DNA from: Rotaria sp. Silwood1
Taxonomy: Eukaryota > Rotifera > Eurotatoria > Philodinida > Philodinidae
NCBI GenBank assembly: GCA_905250075.1
Contig: CAJNOP010000551.1
Span: 62,001 to 126,000 of the forward strand
Length of the DNA stretch: 64,000 nt
Reading direction: 5' to 3'
The notes under the pieces are model-generated. The model worked only from the letters and a program-made list of their open reading frames with translations, did not search any database and was not told where the DNA came from. Each line of letters starts with the position of its first letter. Positions within the stretch are counted from its first letter, which is position 1. Of the stretch, positions 1 through 10,370 are shown in pieces. A program made the position numbers and the translations under genes.

Positions 1-83
1 TTGAAAGCCGCTTGTCATTTGTTTATCTATAGTTGATTGCCTCGCTCATCTATATACATCTTCTATCGTTTCATTAGACAACA

Positions 84-1326
84 ATGCAATATCAGTCAAT
101 TCTTCGATTCTTATCGATATTAATAGTGTTACCATTAGTAACAAAAAGTTTTATTCTGTTTCATCATTGTCAAAATCGTGTAAAACGAACTACGACAGAT
201 GAATGTTGTGTTTCAGCTAAACTTAATGTTGGTGCTAAAAAATCGAATAATGGTCGAGATTTTTTTCGTCGATTATCAACTCAATCTGATTCATATAAAG
301 AAGTTAATCCTGAAAATATGTGTAATCTTATTCATTTTCTTATTCAAGAAGCATCACTCAACAATAAATCCGTTACATTCACTAAAGGTATATGAAGTTT
401 CATTGAATAATTCTATAATTATTTTTCTTATAGGTATGTTTGTTATTTTCGATTCGACAAATCAAATTTTTAACCAATTAATGAAAGCTAAAAGTGAACA
501 AAAATCTGGCGATGAAGCGAAATATGCGGGTTATTTTGAACGTCTTAAACATATGGGTCATCAAGCTATTGATTATTTTTTTAAACATTTACTTAAAAAA
601 TCTGATCGAATCGAATCGGATACATTCATTTATGTTCGAGGTGATGAAAGTTCTCATTATCATGGAGAACGAGGTTCAAAATGGGATCGAACACGTAATT
701 ATCCTGCATACGGAATGGATATTCCTGGTGCTTGTATGTATCTTATTGACATAAACTTTTTTCTGGAGATTTCTTTTTCAGGTATGCCTAGTGGTTTTGG
801 TCATATTCTTTTCGGTAGACTTCCTCCTATTCAAATTCATGGTAAATATGCTGGTGAACGTATTTATATAAAACCGGAATTATTTGGTATTCGTCAATTA
901 AAACAATTTATTAAACATGCTCAATCTTATTTTGAACATGTATCCCGACGATATGTATGCCAAATAAAAGAAATGCAGACGCAACCTGGTTGTTCAATAC
1001 AAGATGCATTTCGAGAAAATACGGATAAAAAATTGTTAGAAAATTGGAGACAAGTTTTAACGACAATTCCATCTATATCGAATATTGACGAACAATATAT
1101 GAAAAATGCAACGAAATATGGAATTGGTGAAATTGATCGACAATCAAAAGAATTAGAAGCTGCTGGTCATAGTGAAATAATTAAAGAATTTCGTGATGCG
1201 ATGATTAAACAATATGGACAAGATGATATCAGTGTACGAAAAGGTCGAGAAATTATATTTACAACACAAGGATTATCAGATAGTCCATTGACATGTGAAT
1301 TCTTAAGTGAAATGAAAACATGTTGA
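84..1326 (+). CDS. Predicted secreted protein of unknown family, three exons
   Basis: Exons 84-387, 434-733 and 782-1326, with introns of 46 and 48 bp; the joined frame is open and gives 382 residues. Both introns have GTAT donors and T-rich TAG/CAG acceptors, and both are phase 1. The N-terminus (about residues 1-23) is hydrophobic with a polar end and reads as a signal peptide. The mature part has a Cys-Cys pair early on, a central stretch rich in Gly, His and aromatic residues (DIPGACMPSGFGHILFG, then IYIKPELFGI), and a charged helical C-terminal third. I do not recognise the family. The start is the first ATG in frame; a T-rich acceptor-like TTTCATTAG ends 6 nt upstream of it, as at other genes here. 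The intact splicing frame suggests a working gene; function unknown. Coding confidence is good. Confidence 0.75.
388..433 (+). other. Intron 1 of the secreted-protein gene
   Basis: 46-bp GTATAT..TATAG intron in phase 1. Splicing turns an early stop into a continuous frame reading Thr-Lys-Gly-Met-Phe across the junction. Its size matches the other short introns of this window. Confidence 0.75.
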
Positions 1327-2280
1327 TTTCATAGGATTTACTTTTGTTCCTTTTAAATAAATAATACTCATTCTAAATTTGGGACTATTCCTCTTAATTA
1401 TTGAATTAGTGACAATGAACATCTTAATGCAAGTGAGACAATTGTACGTATTTCTTATATTTCTAATTAATCGTATTGGGCAATCTTATTTATGTACTTA
1501 AGCCTGTTGTTTTATTCTTGGAAGATCGTCAATTGATGAAAATTCATGTTTCTTGTTTCAAATAATTAAATTAAATTTAAATAATCTATTGATAAGTGTT
1601 TTTATTTTAGCCTAAATAATGTTTGTTGCATCCTTTATATTTTCGTAAACATCATTGTCGATTATTTTTTCTTCGATGTCGTTTACATGTTCTTATGTGT
1701 TCATTGCTATTTCTATTCCTCCAAAATTTGCAGGCATTATCATTAGATTCCTGATGTTTGTCAATTCTTTTCTTGCTTTTCGTTCATTGGCATTCAAGTT
1801 TTATTTTTTAGGTCCTTGACGTCTTTTCATAAACGGATTGATTTGAGAAATAGCTTCTCCTTCCATTATTGATGCCAGTTAAATCAATGCAATTTTTGTA
1901 TTTATGACTATATCAGGTCAATTGATTGATTTCGTGGTTATACTTAGTTTTGAAGCTTCTGAATAAGAATTGTACACGATCATTTTTTACTTGAAGGTGT
2001 GGATGTGGGTATACCTCTTGTGGTCATTCCCAACCACGCTCACACCCCATACCCACATCCTTCATGGAAGGAACGAACGGTATTTTTTTTCTTCTTTTTT
2101 GCAATTGCGTTGTTTACTTTCCTCAATTCTCGGCATGCAACAAATTGTAGATAAGCGGGCACTAGAGAGCAACAAAGATAACAAAGAGAGTGATGTGAGG
2201 CACACTATCTGCGCAGCACACCTTTATTCGCAGTGTATTTTTTTATTCTGCGCTGCACCACACAGTAGTAGAACGAAAAT
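1327..2280. other. Gene-free spacer upstream of msrA
   Basis: AT-rich spacer without a supportable gene. Its only structured part is a telomere-like inverted repeat near 1997-2063. The last 180 bp are less AT-rich and probably hold the msrA promoter and 5' UTR. Confidence 0.5.
1997..2063. repeat. Telomere-like hairpin (TGTGGG arm / CCCACA arm)
   Basis: A G-strand arm (GGTGTGGATGTGGGTA) is followed after about 30 nt by a C-strand arm (CACACCCCATACCCACATCC). The arms are complementary with a few mismatches. The unit resembles the bdelloid telomere repeat TGTGGG. Confidence 0.7.
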
Positions 2281-2796
2281 ATGTCAGAAGTGAATAAAGC
2301 TGGCTTGGAAGTAGCTACCTTCGGTGCTGGTTGTTTCTGGGGAACGGAAAAATTCTTTCGTGATCAGTACGGAGACAATTTGACTTCGGCTGTCGTCGGA
2401 TACATGGGTGGCAACTCAAAACCAACCTATGAAGATGTTCGCACTGGCACCACAAATCATGCTGAAGTTTTGCAAGTATCCTTCGAGTCGAAGAAAGTGG
2501 AATATAGTGACTTAGTTCGCTTTTTCTTTCGCATGCATGATCCAACAACGTTGAACCGCCAAGGAAGAAGCCAGGGCACTCAATACCGCTCGATTATCTT
2601 TACTCACACAAAAGAGCAGCAGATGATTGCGGAGCAAGTACGCGACGAAGTACAAGCTAGCGGAAAGGTCAAAGACCAGATCGTCACGCACATACAACCA
2701 GTCAATGATCTGCAGTTCTATATAGGCGAGCCTTACCATCAAAGATATCTGGACAAGAATCCAAATGGTTACTGCAGCCATAAACTATACTATTAG
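2281..2796 (+). CDS. msrA: Peptide-methionine (S)-S-oxide reductase MsrA
   Basis: 171 residues, single exon. It reduces methionine-S-sulfoxide in proteins and free methionine, using thioredoxin. The catalytic motif GCFWG is at residues 17-21 (nucleophile Cys18). The family blocks following it are present: a GYMGG segment, the TNHAEV block with its conserved His-Ala-Glu, and the RQGRSQGTQYRS block. The C-terminal NPNGYC brings a probable resolving cysteine at 165. The length is that of compact cytosolic MsrA, with no targeting peptide visible. An AATAAA polyadenylation signal lies at 2878-2883. The gene has no intron and is less AT-rich than the intron-rich genes further right, so a retrogene or an acquired gene are both possible. 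Methionine repair would suit a desiccation-tolerant animal, but that is inference. Confidence 0.95.
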   Translation: MSEVNKAGLEVATFGAGCFWGTEKFFRDQYGDNLTSAVVGYMGGNSKPTYEDVRTGTTNHAEVLQVSFESKKVEYSDLVRFFFRMHDPTTLNRQGRSQGTQYRSIIFTHTKEQQMIAEQVRDEVQASGKVKDQIVTHIQPVNDLQFYIGEPYHQRYLDKNPNGYCSHKLYY

Positions 2797-2877
2797 TGTT
2801 CTTTGAATGTCTCGAAATTTATAACAGTTTTATCCAGTGCAACATAGTCACACGAAGCTTAATAATTGCATTCATGA

Positions 2878-2883
2878 AATAAA
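2878..2883 (+). terminator. AATAAA polyadenylation signal of msrA
   Basis: Canonical AATAAA about 80 nt after the msrA stop codon, on the same strand. Confidence 0.55.
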
Positions 2884-3102
2884 TAGTAGAGTGAAATTTG
2901 ATAGAACTCAAACATAATTTCAAAGCATCATATGCATTCATAGAAGTACACGTGGTCTAGTAGTACCTCTGCATATTGTATAGTTGGACGAAAGATAACG
3001 AAACTCAGTAATCAACACAAATTATGATTGCTCTCTGGTCTTTATAACAAGATGTTACTTGACTTTACTAAGTAGAATTGTCTCAGTCTTTAATTTCTGG
3101 AT

Positions 3103-3733
3103 ATACTCATGTAAAAAATTTGGATTAAGAATCAGATTAAAAAGCTTGTTAGCGCAGCCCCTTTGGGCCTGAAATGTGGAACTCACATATCTCCTTTGGT
3201 TTCATTATACTAATGACAAAATACCCAATATTTTAAATCTCCAAAAGATAATAGTTCTTTTCTAAAGATAATCGATTATTAGAAAATGATATATTTTTAT
3301 CTCTCAATTTCGAAGAGAATTCTTTTTTCACGAAGTTGCCAAGGTCTGCAATGGGGGTATGTCTGTAATATTCTCTTTCCCGTTGCTATGTGTCTGTAAT
3401 GGGGTGGGGGAGGGGGAGCCGCCAACCTCGAACTGAAAACTTACACTCACTATTTTCTTCGAAAACATACGCGAGTCCCACAAAATCGATTATAATCGAT
3501 TTTTCAGCCTTACAAAGATAGATTTCATTTGATTTTGATTTTTTTAAAATCTATTTTAATCGATTATTATAATTGTTGTACTCAATAGATTAAAACAGAT
3601 TTTTAAAAAAATCAAAATCAAATGAAATCTATCTTTGTAAGGCTGAAGAATCGGATTATAATCGGATTATAATAGTGCCATTATAATTGATTTTTAATCT
3701 GATTCTTAATCCAAATTTTTTTACATGGGTACT
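3103..3733. mobile_element. Foldback element with ~41-bp terminal inverted repeats and a nested palindrome
   Basis: The left end 3103-3143 is the near-exact reverse complement of 3691-3733; both carry the block TTTGGATTAAGAATCAGATT. Inside, a second palindrome has arms of about 78 bp at 3485-3562 and 3585-3664 (shared core AATCAAATGAAATCTATCTT and its complement). No open reading frame of note. It reads as a non-autonomous DNA transposon (MITE-like). A clear target-site duplication was not found. Confidence 0.7.
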
Positions 3734-3904
3734 ACCCATAAATGCATAACCCTTTATCAATATGATTTCAATATGACAGTTTCTCATCTTTATTGTATCT
3801 TCGAGTTCTAAATCATCTTTTTGCTTCCTTTGGGCGCCCAAAATAGCTTGCCGAGTACTCGCTTCAGGTTGATGAAAAAAAGAATAAAAGGGTATCGGAG
3901 AAGT

Positions 3905-4068
3905 GTGAATGTGGGTGTCCACGAACTCCACATTCAGGGTGTGGGTCACTGTNNNNNNNNNNCACACCCAGATACCCACACCCACACGCCCATACCCACA
4001 CCCACACCCACCCACACCCACACCCACACTCACACCCCACACCCAACACCCACACCCACCCACACCCT
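3905..4068. repeat. Telomere-like inverted tract around an assembly gap
   Basis: A GTGTGGG-type arm (3905-3952) is followed by 10 N (3953-3962) and then about 105 bp of CCCACA-type repeat with variants CCCATA, CCCACC and CTCACA. The gap lies in the loop of the inverted repeat, where sequencing or assembly would be expected to fail. Open frames across it are low-complexity artefacts. Confidence 0.8.
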
Positions 4069-4185
4069 CTAGCGGCACACTAAAAATAAATATGCATAGT
4101 CGAAAAAAACTTATGCTCATCATGTGATTTTATCGTAGTTATATTTCAATTAGTTTTTATATTGACTTCTATTATTGAAACAATT

Positions 4186-4461
4186 CTCATGTCGACGCGA
4201 ACGCATTGGAACGCGTGACGAACATAGAGGTGACGTCGCGCGTACCAATGCGTTCGAATCGACATGGATCGGGTAGTAGTTGGAACCTATGTGAAAGGAA
4301 GTAAAACTTTTGTGAGTATTCTTAGGAGTTCAAAAGTTATATTTTTGGAATACCGTTAGATCCTACAAGGCTACTCATATCGATTCGAACGCATTGGTAC
4401 GCGTGACGTCACCTCTATGTTCGTCACGCGTTCCAATGCGTTTGCGTCGTCATTGACATGG
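4186..4461. repeat. Nested GC-rich inverted repeat (hairpins within a hairpin)
   Basis: Arms 4186-4267 and 4373-4461 are reverse complements with few mismatches. Each arm is itself a hairpin: CGAACGCATTGG and CCAATGCGTTCG flank a core containing GACGAACATAGAGGTGACG. GC content is far above the surroundings. The spacer (4268-4372) is ordinary AT-rich DNA. No protein is encoded. Confidence 0.75.
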
Positions 4462-4970
4462 GAACTTATATTCATTAATATTATAGTATTTCTTGTCATT
4501 ACTTTCTTGAATATTATTTTCCACTGTTTAAAATATGATTAACTTATGATGTTGTCATGGAAAGAGTAGAACAAGAAAACTCTGAAGTCAAGAATGTTTT
4601 TTGTTGAGAAAAATTATCTAAAATATAGTTTTGAGAAAATGTTAAGATATGAATCATCTATTCCGGGTGGAATATTCTTTTGTTGTAGCATACCTGTATA
4701 GACCGTGCACTATGCATGCCAGATTAAAGATCTAACTGGGCATCCTGTTATGACGAGGCAGTGTAAAAGTGAGAGAGTTCTAAATATTCGTAGGTAACTG
4801 CTTTCGTTACTTGATAGTCCATTTACGTTCATTGTCCGATCTTTGTAACGTAGTCTTCTCTGTAGTACACAGCGCAAGCGAAGGGAAGCACTCGTAGTCA
4901 TGCGCATGTATAAGTGCATGGATTCCCTAACTAACAAGAAAGAAGTGGATAGCAATCCAAGCCAATTTAT

Positions 4971-5455
4971 TCAGCAAGTGAGAACAACAACAAAAAAAGA
5001 AGACAACTTCTGTTTCGCCATGTTAGTACCTCTCATGACGTTTTTAATACTACGATGTAATGTATACACTCCACCAGTGTTGGCGTAAGAAGCATCCAAC
5101 TCTGGATGAGTCAAAGGGAGAGCTTCTTCTTTGATTTTATGTACTTTATATTGAAACTCAAGTGCTTTCAAGTAGCTACTCATGTCGTAATATAGTTGAT
5201 TTGTGCTGAGTATATTGTCTTACTATTTAAAATAGAAGGAATTGATTGTTGACCTTGAATACTTTGCCGATAGCACTTTTGATGAAAAGATGGTTGAACA
5301 CTACGAGCTCGTGTAAATTCGATAAATTGATAGCAATGCCACAGCATGGAAGAATTTTGAACTAATGAACGAAGCAGACCTTCTCGTTGTTCCATATCGC
5401 TGTCATTATCATACATTATTGATTGAGAATTATATTGCTGATGTTGTTCATTCAT
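4971..5455 (-). pseudogene. Fragment of a TPR (kinesin-light-chain-like) repeat gene
   Basis: On the minus strand, a first open block (5455 down to about 5237) can be joined through a 48-bp GTAAG..GTAG intron to a second block ending at 4971. The second block reads YLKALEFQYKVHKIKEEALP, then LTHPELDASYANTGGVY. This matches the consensus of tetratricopeptide repeats of the kinesin-light-chain type (ALEFYQKAL.I.E..LP..HP.LA.SYNNIG.VY), with clear decay such as FQYK for FYQK. Only one recognisable repeat remains, while intact members carry many, so this is called a relic. The upstream block has no identifiable domain and the splice is a guess. Confidence 0.5.
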
Positions 5456-5520
5456 ACCTATTTATTTGAATTAACTTGAGTTGTACGAATGTAACTCTTC
5501 GATCTATTCATTTTGAACAT

Positions 5521-6084
5521 ATAGGGTGTCCAGTAAGTAACTCCACAAAGAAAAAGTTGAATATCTCCATTATGGCTCGACCAAACGGGCTCATTTTTTT
5601 ACCAAGGATAGAGGTATGTTTACACTTCAAATTCATACGGACAAGATTAGTGAGAACTTCTGCTAAGTACTACTATTGACCTCAACAAGAAAAATTTTAC
5701 TTGTCACAGATAGGAAAAGAAAATAATATACTTACCATAGGTTCTCACTAGTCTCGTTTGTATGGATTTGGAGTGTTCACATGCCTCTATCTTTGGTAAA
5801 AAAATCAGCACGTTTGCTCGAGCCGCAATGGAGATATTCAATTTTCGTTTTGGATAAAGTGACTTTTGCACCATTCTGTATATTGTTTTTCCCTAGCTGT
5901 GAAAAGTAAAATTTTCTTGTTGAGGTCAATAGTAGTACTTAGCAGAAGTTCTCCCTAATCTTGTCCGTATGAATTTGAAGTGTGAACATACCTCTATCCT
6001 TGGTAAAAAAATGAGCCCGTTTGGTCGAGCTATAATGGAGATATTCAACTTTTTCTTTGTGGAGTTACTTACTGGACACCCTAT
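5521..6084. mobile_element. Inverted-repeat element with AGGGTGTCC ends and three copies of one module
   Basis: It begins with AGGGTGTCCAGTAAGTAACT and ends with the exact reverse complement. ATAT flanks both ends, so a short TA-type target duplication is possible. Arms of about 175 bp run 5521-5700 and 5904-6084. A third, more diverged copy of the module at roughly 5740-5890 has the orientation of the right arm. No transposase frame. A non-autonomous DNA transposon; the superfamily is not certain. Confidence 0.75.
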
Positions 6085-6916
6085 ATACTTACTTATCATA
6101 TTTGTCTGAAAGCTTGTGTGTCAACGTTGTGTGATACATTTAGCTCATGCACAGTCATTCATATACGTGTAATGATTGCGCATTATATTTTAATAAGATA
6201 TAGTATTTGCTTCATAGGTAAGTATATTATCGTCGTTTTGCTTGTTTTGTCCTACGTCATGCGAACAGCATAATCAACAGCCACACGATGTAAACACAAT
6301 CAACATTAACATGTGCGAAATACCACACATTCATCAATTTCTTTCACCATCGTGCACTGGAGTGACGTAATAGTGAGTTATTACTGGTGAAACTTTGCTG
6401 CTTCATTCGATAATCAAGGTTGAATACCATTCTCAAAATCTACTTTCAAAAATAGGCAGATCAGTCGATTTGAATCGTAGTTTGAATTTGATTTCTTACT
6501 GCAAAGACCGTATGAGTTTTAATCACAGTTCCAATTCAAATTTCCGTCAATGAAATATATTTAGATGCACTAACAATGAAGAATACGAGTTCATGGATCA
6601 ACTTCTTTGAATTTATTTAAAAGAACTAGGGAATATTTTAGACTGGTTTTTAGTCCATTATTAACATAGATGAAGCATAGAAAATACAACATTTTTTATG
6701 TGTAACTATTTTCTTCTTTTATTTTTGCTCTTGTTCTTTCCTTTAACATTGTAATACCAAGGTAACAAACGTTTACTTGTTAATGGCAACGTTAAAGTAA
6801 AGAACAAGAAGAAAAAGAAAAAGAAAAGAATAGTTCTACATAAAAAAACGTTGTATTTTTTACGTGTCATTTGTGTTGATAATAGACTTGAGTTCATTCA
6901 AATATATTTCATTGAA

Positions 6917-7516
6917 CCAAGGCAGAGGCAGCGAAAGAATTTTGTGAATGCTGGATCTAAGCTTCAGAGCATGGGGCCCAAATGAAACTTATGGATGATC
7001 ATATTAGACCCAAATGATGAGCTTATATGAAAAACATTTTTCGATTAGTGTTTGCAAAAAAAACTTTTTTTTCCTGAGCCTCATCTAGATGTTTCTTTTC
7101 CTGTTATTAGTATTCTGTGTTTAGAGTTTAATAGTAAACTACATCGAATTTCATCAATTGATTTCAAATTTCATCTAAAAATATGCAACCGTTCAGGAGT
7201 TATAACGTTTTGAGTTTTTGCTAAAATTTCAGCAACATGTAGCAAATTTTTAAAACGTTATAACTTCTGAACGGTTGCATATTTTTAGATGAAATGTGAC
7301 ATCTATTGATGAAATTCGATGTAGTTTACTATTAAATTCTAAAAAACGGAATACTAATAACAGGAAAAGAAATATCTAGGTGAGGCTCAGGAAAAAAAAT
7401 TTCTTTTTGCAAACACTAATCGGAAATTTTTTTTCATAAAAGCTCACCATTTGGGTCCCATTCTCTGAAGCTTAGATCCAGCATTCACAAAATTCTTCAG
7501 CCGCCTCTGAGCCAAG
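6917..7516. mobile_element. 600-bp near-complete palindrome (foldback element)
   Basis: Nearly the whole left half pairs with the right half. The ends carry GAATTTTGTGAATGCTGGAT and its complement, and the centre carries ATATGCAACCGTTCAGGAGT and its complement, meeting near 7228. Differences between the arms (for example extra sequence around 7000) show it is not a fresh duplication. No coding capacity was recognised. Confidence 0.75.
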
Positions 7517-7624
7517 GGTATGAATGTGAGTGTAAGTATGGGGAGAAGAGAATCTCGATAGCACATCCAGATCCCGTACTAGTGTTTTTAACTTCCAAAA
7601 TGAGTATATAAATCGTGTTTCATA

Positions 7625-8138
7625 AATTCTGAGCTTCGACAAAAGCTAGATTATATATAGACAAAGAAAGATCGCTAAATAAATGTAACTATATGAGTTT
7701 TGAGTAGACAGTTCGATATTTCAAACACATCTTATTGACGGACATCATCTCTCTTAACAATAGTAATATAAGTATAAGGAGTATGATCACCAAATTTTCC
7801 AAAACGGCTAGTAACTTTTTTAAGATTTTTAATACTATGGTGAATACATTTGTACAAAGAATACTGTTTATTCAGTATACAAAACGCTGACTGATGATCT
7901 GAATAGTGGTTCACGAATCATCTTTACTAAACAATTAAGGCGATTATACATTGGTGTCTATTATTGTATTATTCTGTGTAAAACTGTATTCAGCGTATTA
8001 TTAAAAATTCTAAAAAGAAAACTGCTCGGCGATTACAAAAACTTGATAATTATGCTTCTCGTGTCTATATTACTAGCATAAAGAGAGAGAGATATTGTCA
8101 ACCAATATGTCGATTAAGTTTTGTCGAAGCTCAGAACT
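7625..8138. repeat. Possible element with ~28-bp terminal inverted repeats
   Basis: TTCTGAGCTTCGACAAAAGC near 7627 is matched by its reverse complement near 8117-8136. The interior has no convincing gene. The right end lies about 65 bp before the ceramidase-like start codon, so the element may supply promoter sequence. No target duplication is evident. Confidence 0.45.
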
Positions 8139-8204
8139 TACTAAACATCCTTTATTGCATTGTCTTATCAAATTAATAGCTGTACTTCAATTTTAGAATT
8201 GATC

Positions 8205-9047
8205 ATGCTCGTGATGCGTAGTTTTTTTATTCTTTTATTTGTAACTCTTTTCGTCGGTGTCCTCGTCTTGGACTGGTATCTTGCTGGTACAATACCATGG
8301 TCTCGCTATGAATCGAGTACACAACAGTCGATCGATGGTGTACCTTTTTGTGAACATGATAGATCACAGAATTTTTTACGTGAAAGAGTCAATTCACTGT
8401 CCGATTTTAGTTTTCTCGGTGTCGGATTTTATATGCTTGTTCAATCAATTGAAACAAAATCAAATAGTCTTACAAAAACAATAATTTTATCCGTAATAAA
8501 TGGACTGACCAATTGTGTACATGCATTTGGATCATGGCTTAATCATGCATGTCGATGTCAATTCGGACATCGACTTGATGTAACAGGCATGTGGCTTGTC
8601 ACATCGTTCATTACACTTTATAGCGTTATGCAACACATACGCATTGAAAATAAAAAAGTTACTCTTTTTCTGTTTACATTTATGTTTCTTCTCATTGCTT
8701 ACATATTCTGGCATGCCAGTGATGTCTATTATCCGAAATCATACGATAACAGAGAAAAAATATTAGTAATAGGATGTATTATTATGTTTCTTATTTCTGA
8801 ATTTGTCTATATGAAATTTTCAAAAATGAAAAAAAAACAAATGAAATTACTTGGTTTTGGTTTAACGATGATTTTAATAGGTGGACTTTGTGGACATTTG
8901 GATGTAACAAAAATTATTTGTTGGCCTAAATCCTGGTTTCAACTACATGCTTTGTGGCATATTTGTGCTGCGTGCTCAGTACTCTGCGCATACGAATACT
9001 TTAGATGCGAAAACAGTGAAATTGTTAATCTTGTTCATCTTGATTGA
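8205..9047 (+). CDS. Alkaline-ceramidase-like CREST-superfamily membrane hydrolase
   Basis: 280 residues from the first true ATG at 8205; the open frame extends to 8160 but without an ATG. About seven hydrophobic helices predict an endomembrane protein. The CREST catalytic residues are all present: Ser110 and His114 in GSWLNHACRC, Asp125 in RLDVTG, and His248/His252 in HALWH. The spacings S-4-H-11-D and H-4-H equal those I know for human ACER3 (Ser77, His81, Asp92, His217, His221). The FCE motif at residues 48-50 matches the N-terminal calcium-binding region of ceramidases. Expected reaction: hydrolysis of ceramide to sphingosine and fatty acid. The gene is intronless; a T-rich TTTTAG ends 8 nt before the ATG. 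The stop overlaps an AATAAA (9047-9052). The exact substrate and ACER subtype are not assignable. Confidence 0.85.
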   Translation: MLVMRSFFILLFVTLFVGVLVLDWYLAGTIPWSRYESSTQQSIDGVPFCEHDRSQNFLRERVNSLSDFSFLGVGFYMLVQSIETKSNSLTKTIILSVINGLTNCVHAFGSWLNHACRCQFGHRLDVTGMWLVTSFITLYSVMQHIRIENKKVTLFLFTFMFLLIAYIFWHASDVYYPKSYDNREKILVIGCIIMFLISEFVYMKFSKMKKKQMKLLGFGLTMILIGGLCGHLDVTKIICWPKSWFQLHALWHICAACSVLCAYEYFRCENSEIVNLVHLD

Positions 9048-9176
9048 ATAAAAAATCGCGGTTGTTTTTTATTTTTGTCAAGTCGTACTAATCACTGTAT
9101 TCTATTCTTCACAGACCATTTCAAAAGTATCATTTGAAATTTGGATATTGTCTTCTTAAGTGACATTCCTATATAC

Positions 9177-9213
9177 GGATGTGGATGTGGGGTGTGAGTG
9201 TGTGTAGACTAAG
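9177..9213 (+). repeat. Short telomere-like G-strand tract
   Basis: GGATGTGGATGTGGGGTGTG followed by GAGTG-type units. Only a faint C-rich partner follows, so it is a single-sided member of the telomere-like set. Confidence 0.5.
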
Positions 9214-10370
9214 GAAAGGTATATACTTACACTCTTTGTGGGCAGCTTTAATGCCATTTTTTGTGGCAATACCTGGCTGGGCACTTGACTAGCACAATCT
9301 ACAAAAGGTGCTTATTGCATTGAGCTTTGTCCATGATATAAATTGTTCAGAGCATAAAGATTTCCGATGTTTTTATAAAAATATACATATCTGGAAAACC
9401 TTTATGTGTTGAAATATTGATATTTTGGTCGTATCTCAATGAATAGCAGAACTCTTTGGAGATTATGCTGTTATAGCGGTCGCTTGCTTATGGGAAAAGT
9501 ATGAGCGTAAAGGCTTGTAATAATTTGAATGCGCGTCATCAGATATTCCTACGAAATGATCGGAGCTTCCACTATGATTGGTGAAATCGGTAAATTTTTC
9601 GAGCCCAAGCTACTTTCAATCCACGTTACGCTCAATTAGCACGAAAAAAGATGGATTAAAAAAGATTTTTTTTTTGAGAAAAGTGCTTGAGTACTTACGG
9701 ATGTACTAATCTGTTATTGTTTGACAAAATATGTTCATCGAGCAAATGCTTCATGTAATCAATATTCGTTTAATTGGGTGTGTATGAAGTTCGAATAATG
9801 AAGTTTTTCGTTTGAATTAAAACTAAATTAGGCTGAGATTTCAATTGTTCTTCTGGATGGATAGCGATGGCTAAATAAAAATTCAAAACTAAAGATTATG
9901 CAAGATTTTTATCATATGATAAAATATATCTATTTTTCGATCCACTAATGATCACCAAGTGAGTAATTGTAATTAGATGATTTATAGGTTCGACAAGCAA
10001 GATCGCCTTTTGTAAATCTCTATGACTATTGAGGAATTAAATATGAATCCTGATGAAAATTCGATTCAGTCTCACACATCGTAGAATCAATATATCATGA
10101 TACTAAATATTCAAATCCATTTATAATATGAATGATCAACACGTTTGAGAGAAAGAAAAACATGCATTTAGGTCATATCAAAAGTAGTTACGGAACTATT
10201 TCAATTTCTTATAGAGTGCTTGAAGAAATTTTCTTTTTATATAGACTGATAGTAAAAACAGAGATCTGCTTTTCTACACCATTTGATCATTGTTCATCTG
10301 ATATCATAATAATAAAACTTCCATTAGACTTGTTTAACAATGATATAAAACAAAAACATTAGTCCATATT

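Noticed and set aside
3656-4123. Open frames on both strands coding Gly/Val/Cys/Trp-rich or His/Pro/Thr-rich peptides
   Set aside because: They are translations of telomere-like repeat and cross the N gap; no start context or family motif.
4710-4955. 81-residue minus-strand frame next to the TPR relic
   Set aside because: No TPR signature and no splice link to the relic could be shown.
8160-8204. N-terminal extension of the ceramidase-like protein
   Set aside because: The extension has no ATG and crosses a probable splice acceptor at 8195-8196.
9960-10083. Acceptor-like site followed by a short peptide VRQARSPFVNLYDY and stop
   Set aside because: Looks like a terminal exon, but no upstream exons or family could be identified.
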